This document shows, one piece after another, positions 7,017 through 9,452 of a DNA stretch of 9,452 bases (positions are counted from its first letter, which is position 1; each line of letters begins with the position of its first letter). A program made the position numbers and the translations under genes. Origin of the DNA: RBG-16-66-20 sp035499575 (GTDB lineage Bacteria > Pseudomonadota > Gammaproteobacteria > Burkholderiales > SG8-39); contig DATJYN010000010.1 of assembly GCA_035499575.1 (NCBI GenBank), forward strand, positions 1 through 9,452, in the 5' to 3' direction. The notes beneath the pieces were generated by a model. The model ran no database searches, had not been told where the DNA came from, and was given only the letters and a program-made list of their open reading frames with translations.

Positions 7017-8228
7017 CTACTTCTTGGCCGCGTCCGGCGCCGCTTCCTTCGCGGCTTGCTCGGCCGGCGGCTTCGCGGCGGGCGTCTCGCCCTTTGCGCC
7101 AGCGGGCGGCTTCGCCTCGTAGGGCGCCGCCTTGACCGCCGCACCCGCGTACAGCTTCAGCGCCCCGCCGACGACCACCTGTTCGCCGGCGATCAAGCCC
7201 GCGTTGATGAACCACTGGTCGCCGAACCAGTCGCCCGGCACGACGGGCCGGTTCTCGGCCTTGCCGTCCTTGCCGACGACCCAGACGAAATGGCCTTTCG
7301 AGCCCTGCTGCACGGCGGCCTGCGGGACCAGGATCGCCTTCGGGCGCAGGGCGCCGTTCAGCCGTGCGCGCACGTACTGGTTCGGCCGCAGTTCGCCTTT
7401 CGGATTGGCGAAGGTCGCGCGCAGCAGGAAGGTGCCCGTCTGCGGGTTGAACGAAGGGTCGGCGAAGGTGATCTTGCCGGTCTGTGGGAACACGGTGCCG
7501 TCGACCAGCACGATCTCGACCGCGAAGTTGCGCCCCGGCGGCGGGATGATCAGGCCTTTCGCAATCTGGTCGCGGAACGCGGAGATTTCATTCTCCGACA
7601 CGCTGAAGTTCACCCACATCGGGTTGAGCGCCGACACCGTCGTCAACTGGCTGTTGGTGGCGCTGAGGTAGGCACCGACCTTCTGCTGCGCAGCGCCCGA
7701 GACGCCGTTCAGCGGCGAAGAAATCGTCGTGTAGGAAAGATTGAGATTCGCCGTGTCGAGATTGGCCTTCGCCGCGGCCAGCGAAGCGGCGGACGCCTGT
7801 TCGGAGCCGATGGCATCGTCCAGGTCTTTCTTCGACAGGGCATTCTGCGCCGCGAGCGGCTTCACCCGGTTCAGGTTGGCGAGCGAGGTGTCGTGCGCGG
7901 CCTTCGCCTTGTCCCAGCCCGCCTGCGCTTCGTTCACGCTGGCGATGAAAGGTTTCTGGTCCATCTGGAACAGCAACTGCCCCTTCTTGACGATCTCTCC
8001 TTCGGTATAGGCCTGCTTCTCGAGGAAGCCGCTGACCCGCGCGACGATGTTCACTTCCTGCGGGCTCTGCGTCTGGGCGACGTACTCGTAGACGATTGGC
8101 GTGTCGCGCGGCTCGATGTTGAGCACCGTGACCTCCACAGGCGGAGGCGCCGGCGGCGCCTCCTGCTTGCCGCAGCCGGCTGCGAGTGCGGCGCTCAAAA
8201 TCAGGACGGATCTGCGATTCGAGAACAT
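7017..8228 (-). CDS. RND efflux periplasmic adaptor (membrane fusion) lipoprotein
   Basis: This 403-residue AcrA/MexA-like adaptor links the permease to the outer-membrane channel. It has a lipoprotein signal with lipobox LAAGC (lipidated C19), then a proline-rich linker. A lipoyl-like half domain at about 57-90 reads VNIVARVSGFLEKQAYTEGEIVKKGQLLFQMD. A helical hairpin spans about 97-163, and the second lipoyl half follows with YTTISSPLNGVSG at 166-178. The beta-barrel (about 203-300, with the FLLRATFANPKGELRPNQYVRA segment) and membrane-proximal domain (to about 365) complete the fold. The last 35 or so residues are a low-complexity Ala/Pro/Lys/Glu tail. The ATG at 8228 was chosen because AAGGAG (8237-8242) lies 8 nt upstream and the lipoprotein signal begins there. 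The open frame extends to 8309, but that part is non-coding promoter region. It is the first gene of the minus-strand operon. Confidence 0.95.
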   Translation of the reverse strand: MFSNRRSVLILSAALAAGCGKQEAPPAPPPVEVTVLNIEPRDTPIVYEYVAQTQSPQEVNIVARVSGFLEKQAYTEGEIVKKGQLLFQMDQKPFIASVNEAQAGWDKAKAAHDTSLANLNRVKPLAAQNALSKKDLDDAIGSEQASAASLAAAKANLDTANLNLSYTTISSPLNGVSGAAQQKVGAYLSATNSQLTTVSALNPMWVNFSVSENEISAFRDQIAKGLIIPPPGRNFAVEIVLVDGTVFPQTGKITFADPSFNPQTGTFLLRATFANPKGELRPNQYVRARLNGALRPKAILVPQAAVQQGSKGHFVWVVGKDGKAENRPVVPGDWFGDQWFINAGLIAGEQVVVGGALKLYAGAAVKAAPYEAKPPAGAKGETPAAKPPAEQAAKEAAPDAAKK

Positions 8229-8356
8229 CGCCACGACTCCTTGAATGCCTGTTGCGGGGCGCCGCGGACTCCAAATCCCTCCGCTGACGGGGGAATTGTA
8301 CGCGAGCACTCGCGCGAGTGGAGGTATGATCCGATCGAAACAGCGGAAGGAATCCC
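8229..8356. promoter_or_regulatory. Divergent promoter region between pump operon and DUF2092 unit
   Basis: This is the only sizeable non-coding gap in the window, between two genes that are transcribed away from each other. On the minus strand TACAAT (8295-8300) matches the -10 consensus at five of six bases and would give a leader of about 60 nt for the adaptor gene. On the plus strand TATGAT (8325-8330) also matches at five of six and would give a leader of about 20 nt, containing GGAAGGA at 8345-8351 just before the DUF2092 start. No good -35 hexamer stands at 16-18 nt from either -10. This would fit promoters that need an activator, or a non-sigma70 arrangement. Position and divergence are seen directly; promoter activity is inferred. 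Confidence 0.55.
8307..8320. promoter_or_regulatory. Perfect 14-bp palindrome, candidate operator
   Basis: CACTCGCGCGAGTG reads identically on both strands. It sits 6 nt from the outward-facing minus-strand -10 candidate and 4 nt from the plus-strand one, so it would occupy the spacer/-35 zone of both promoters. That placement is typical of a dimeric repressor or activator site shared by divergent genes, as with the TetR-family regulators of many RND pumps. No regulator gene is found beside it. A stem-loop in RNA is unlikely to matter because the site would lie upstream of both predicted transcription starts. Confidence 0.45.
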
Positions 8357-9160
8357 ATGAGGTCGATCGCCCGAACCTCGTCGCTTTGGCCGAAAGCCCT
8401 GTGCGCGGCGGCGCTGGCGCTGACGGCCGCCGGGTCCGCGCTCTCCCAGAATGCGGCTGCGCCCGTACAGTCGCAGGCCGAGGCGCGCGAAATCCTCATG
8501 CGCATGGCGGCTTACCTCGGCGGCGCCCAGGCTTACAGCGTCAGCCTGCGCGCGGGCTATGACGTCATGCAGAAATCCGGGCAGAAGGTCGAATTCAACG
8601 AGACGCGCAAAATTATCCTCGCCCGGCCCGACAAGTTGCGCGTCGAAATCGAGCGCAGCGACGGCACGAAGACGCTCGTCGTGTTCAACGGCAAGGAAAT
8701 CGTGCTCGTCGACGCCGCCAGGAATGTCTACGCCACCAGCCGGCAGCCGGGCAGCATCGACGACAGCGTGGTGTATTTCGTGAAGGACCTGGGCATGCGG
8801 CTGCCGCTCGGCGTGATGCTGATGAGCCGCATGCCCGCGGAATTCGAGGCGCGGGTGAAGACCATCGATTACGTCGAGAAGACGAGCATCCTCGGCGCGC
8901 CAGCGCACCATCTTGCCGCGCGCGGCGACGGCATCGACTTCCAGGTGTGGGTGGCCGACGGCGGCAGCCCGGTGCCGCTGCGTGTCGTCATCACTTACCG
9001 GAAATCCCGCGGGCAACCGCAGTTCTGGGCGCAGTTTTCCGACTGGAACCTGGCGCCGGCGATCACTGACGCGACCTTCACGGCGCAAGTGCCGGCGGGT
9101 GCGCAGAAGATCGGCTTTGCAGCGCAGTTACCGCGAGCGGCAAAAAAGGGAACCAAGTGA
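8357..9160 (+). CDS. Exported DUF2092-family protein
   Basis: The 267-residue product has a signal peptide (basic N-terminus, hydrophobic residues 14-29, probable cleavage ALS-Q at 30/31). The mature domain, about 43-255, shows the arrangement typical of DUF2092 periplasmic proteins. A helix with MRMAAYLGGAQAYSVSL is followed by GQKVEFNETRKIILARPDKL, then VVFNGKEIVLVDAARNVYA, then a GSIDDSVVYFVKDLGMRLPL segment and a strand-rich C-terminal half. The family has no settled function. The antiparallel-strand layout recalls LolA/LolB-like lipoprotein or lipid carriers, but that is a speculative comparison. The start is well supported by GGAAGGA at 8345-8351, 5 nt before the ATG. It is transcribed divergently from the efflux operon and runs directly into the next gene, sharing one base (TGATG). 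Confidence 0.85.
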   Translation: MRSIARTSSLWPKALCAAALALTAAGSALSQNAAAPVQSQAEAREILMRMAAYLGGAQAYSVSLRAGYDVMQKSGQKVEFNETRKIILARPDKLRVEIERSDGTKTLVVFNGKEIVLVDAARNVYATSRQPGSIDDSVVYFVKDLGMRLPLGVMLMSRMPAEFEARVKTIDYVEKTSILGAPAHHLAARGDGIDFQVWVADGGSPVPLRVVITYRKSRGQPQFWAQFSDWNLAPAITDATFTAQVPAGAQKIGFAAQLPRAAKKGTK

Positions 9161-9452
9161 TGAGGCGCAAAGCATTGGCGAGCGCTGCGTCGATTCTCCT
9201 GGCAAGCGCCTCGATTCTCGGCACCGGGACGGATGCATCTGCCCAGTTCGGCCGCGTGGGCGGCGGCGGCGGGGTTGGAGGCGGCGGTCCCAGGCCGACC
9301 GGCGGCAGCAACATGGGCTACAACCGCGCCGGCACGGCGTCGAGCGGCGGTTTTGCCTACGGCGACGCGCCGCGATCGGAGCCGACGGTCACAGTCGCGC
9401 CGGGCACTGCCGCGAGCACAGCGCCCTGCAATGTCAATCCCGTATCGGTGAA
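9160..9452 (+). CDS. Exported glycine-rich protein, partial (runs off the window)
   Basis: The ATG at 9160-9162 shares its A with the TGA stop of the DUF2092 gene. The frame stays open for 97 codons to the window edge, so the 3' end is missing. A purine-rich AAAAAAGGGAA stretch (9142-9152) gives a good ribosome binding site. The N-terminus MRRKALASAASILLASASIL is a signal peptide, probably cleaved at ASA-Q. It is followed by a Gly-rich segment (GRVGGGGGVGGGGPRPTGG) and then a Ser/Thr/Ala/Pro-rich stretch that includes one Cys (PCNVNP). The family is not recognised. Coupling to the DUF2092 gene suggests that the two exported proteins act together. It could be a surface or periplasmic protein with a disordered N-terminal linker, but no domain is visible in the part present. 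Confidence 0.72.
   Translation, partial: MRRKALASAASILLASASILGTGTDASAQFGRVGGGGGVGGGGPRPTGGSNMGYNRAGTASSGGFAYGDAPRSEPTVTVAPGTAASTAPCNVNPVSV

Noticed and set aside
5161..7215. Minus-strand open frame (about 684 codons) in another frame of the permease gene
   Set aside because: It is a frame-shifted Gly/Arg/Ala-rich reading of the permease gene with no membrane segments. The true frame carries all proton-relay residues.
5016..8360. Very long plus-strand open frame (about 1114 codons) antisense to the permease and adaptor genes
   Set aside because: It is rich in Arg, His, Asp and Val with no domain, signal or ribosome binding site. This is the usual antisense shadow of GC-rich coding DNA, and the opposite strand encodes unmistakable RND proteins.

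Overview
The window reads as a stretch of a high-GC proteobacterial chromosome, most likely a betaproteobacterium. That placement is an inference from the GC-rich third positions, the NodT-type outer-membrane efflux lipoprotein, the two-gene form of PqiA and the DUF2092-type protein. No rRNA, tRNA or other taxonomic marker is present. Almost every base is coding. There is no sign of an insertion sequence, phage, CRISPR array or other mobile element.

Minus strand, about 8230 down to 17: seven genes run the same way with gaps of no more than about 50 nt or with overlaps. In transcription order they are an RND periplasmic adaptor lipoprotein (8228-7017), an HAE1-type RND inner-membrane permease (6995-3834), a NodT-family outer-membrane channel lipoprotein (3847-2396), two half-size PqiA-like membrane proteins (2390-1794 and 1797-1168), a small exported helical protein of Spy/LTxxQ character (1115-624) and an exported SYLF/Ysc84-like protein (610-17). 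The first three make a complete tripartite drug/solute efflux pump. The last four look like envelope-maintenance proteins. The only gap in this run that could hold a promoter is the 52 nt before the Spy-like gene.

Plus strand, 8357 to the end: an exported DUF2092-type protein (8357-9160) is followed, with a TGATG junction, by an exported glycine-rich protein that runs off the window (9160-9452).

The two transcription units diverge from a 128-nt region (8229-8356). Near its centre is a perfect 14-bp palindrome (8307-8320), flanked on each side by a -10-like hexamer facing outward. This suggests one operator controlling both the pump operon and the DUF2092 unit. No TetR, MarR, LysR or two-component regulator gene is present in the window, so the cognate regulator, if any, is outside it.

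The genes suggest a combined envelope-stress unit: efflux from the inner membrane and periplasm, PqiA-type membrane proteins without their usual MCE partner PqiB, and periplasmic proteins of chaperone-like or lipid-binding type. The individual families are known. The unusual points are the gene combination and the shared control region.
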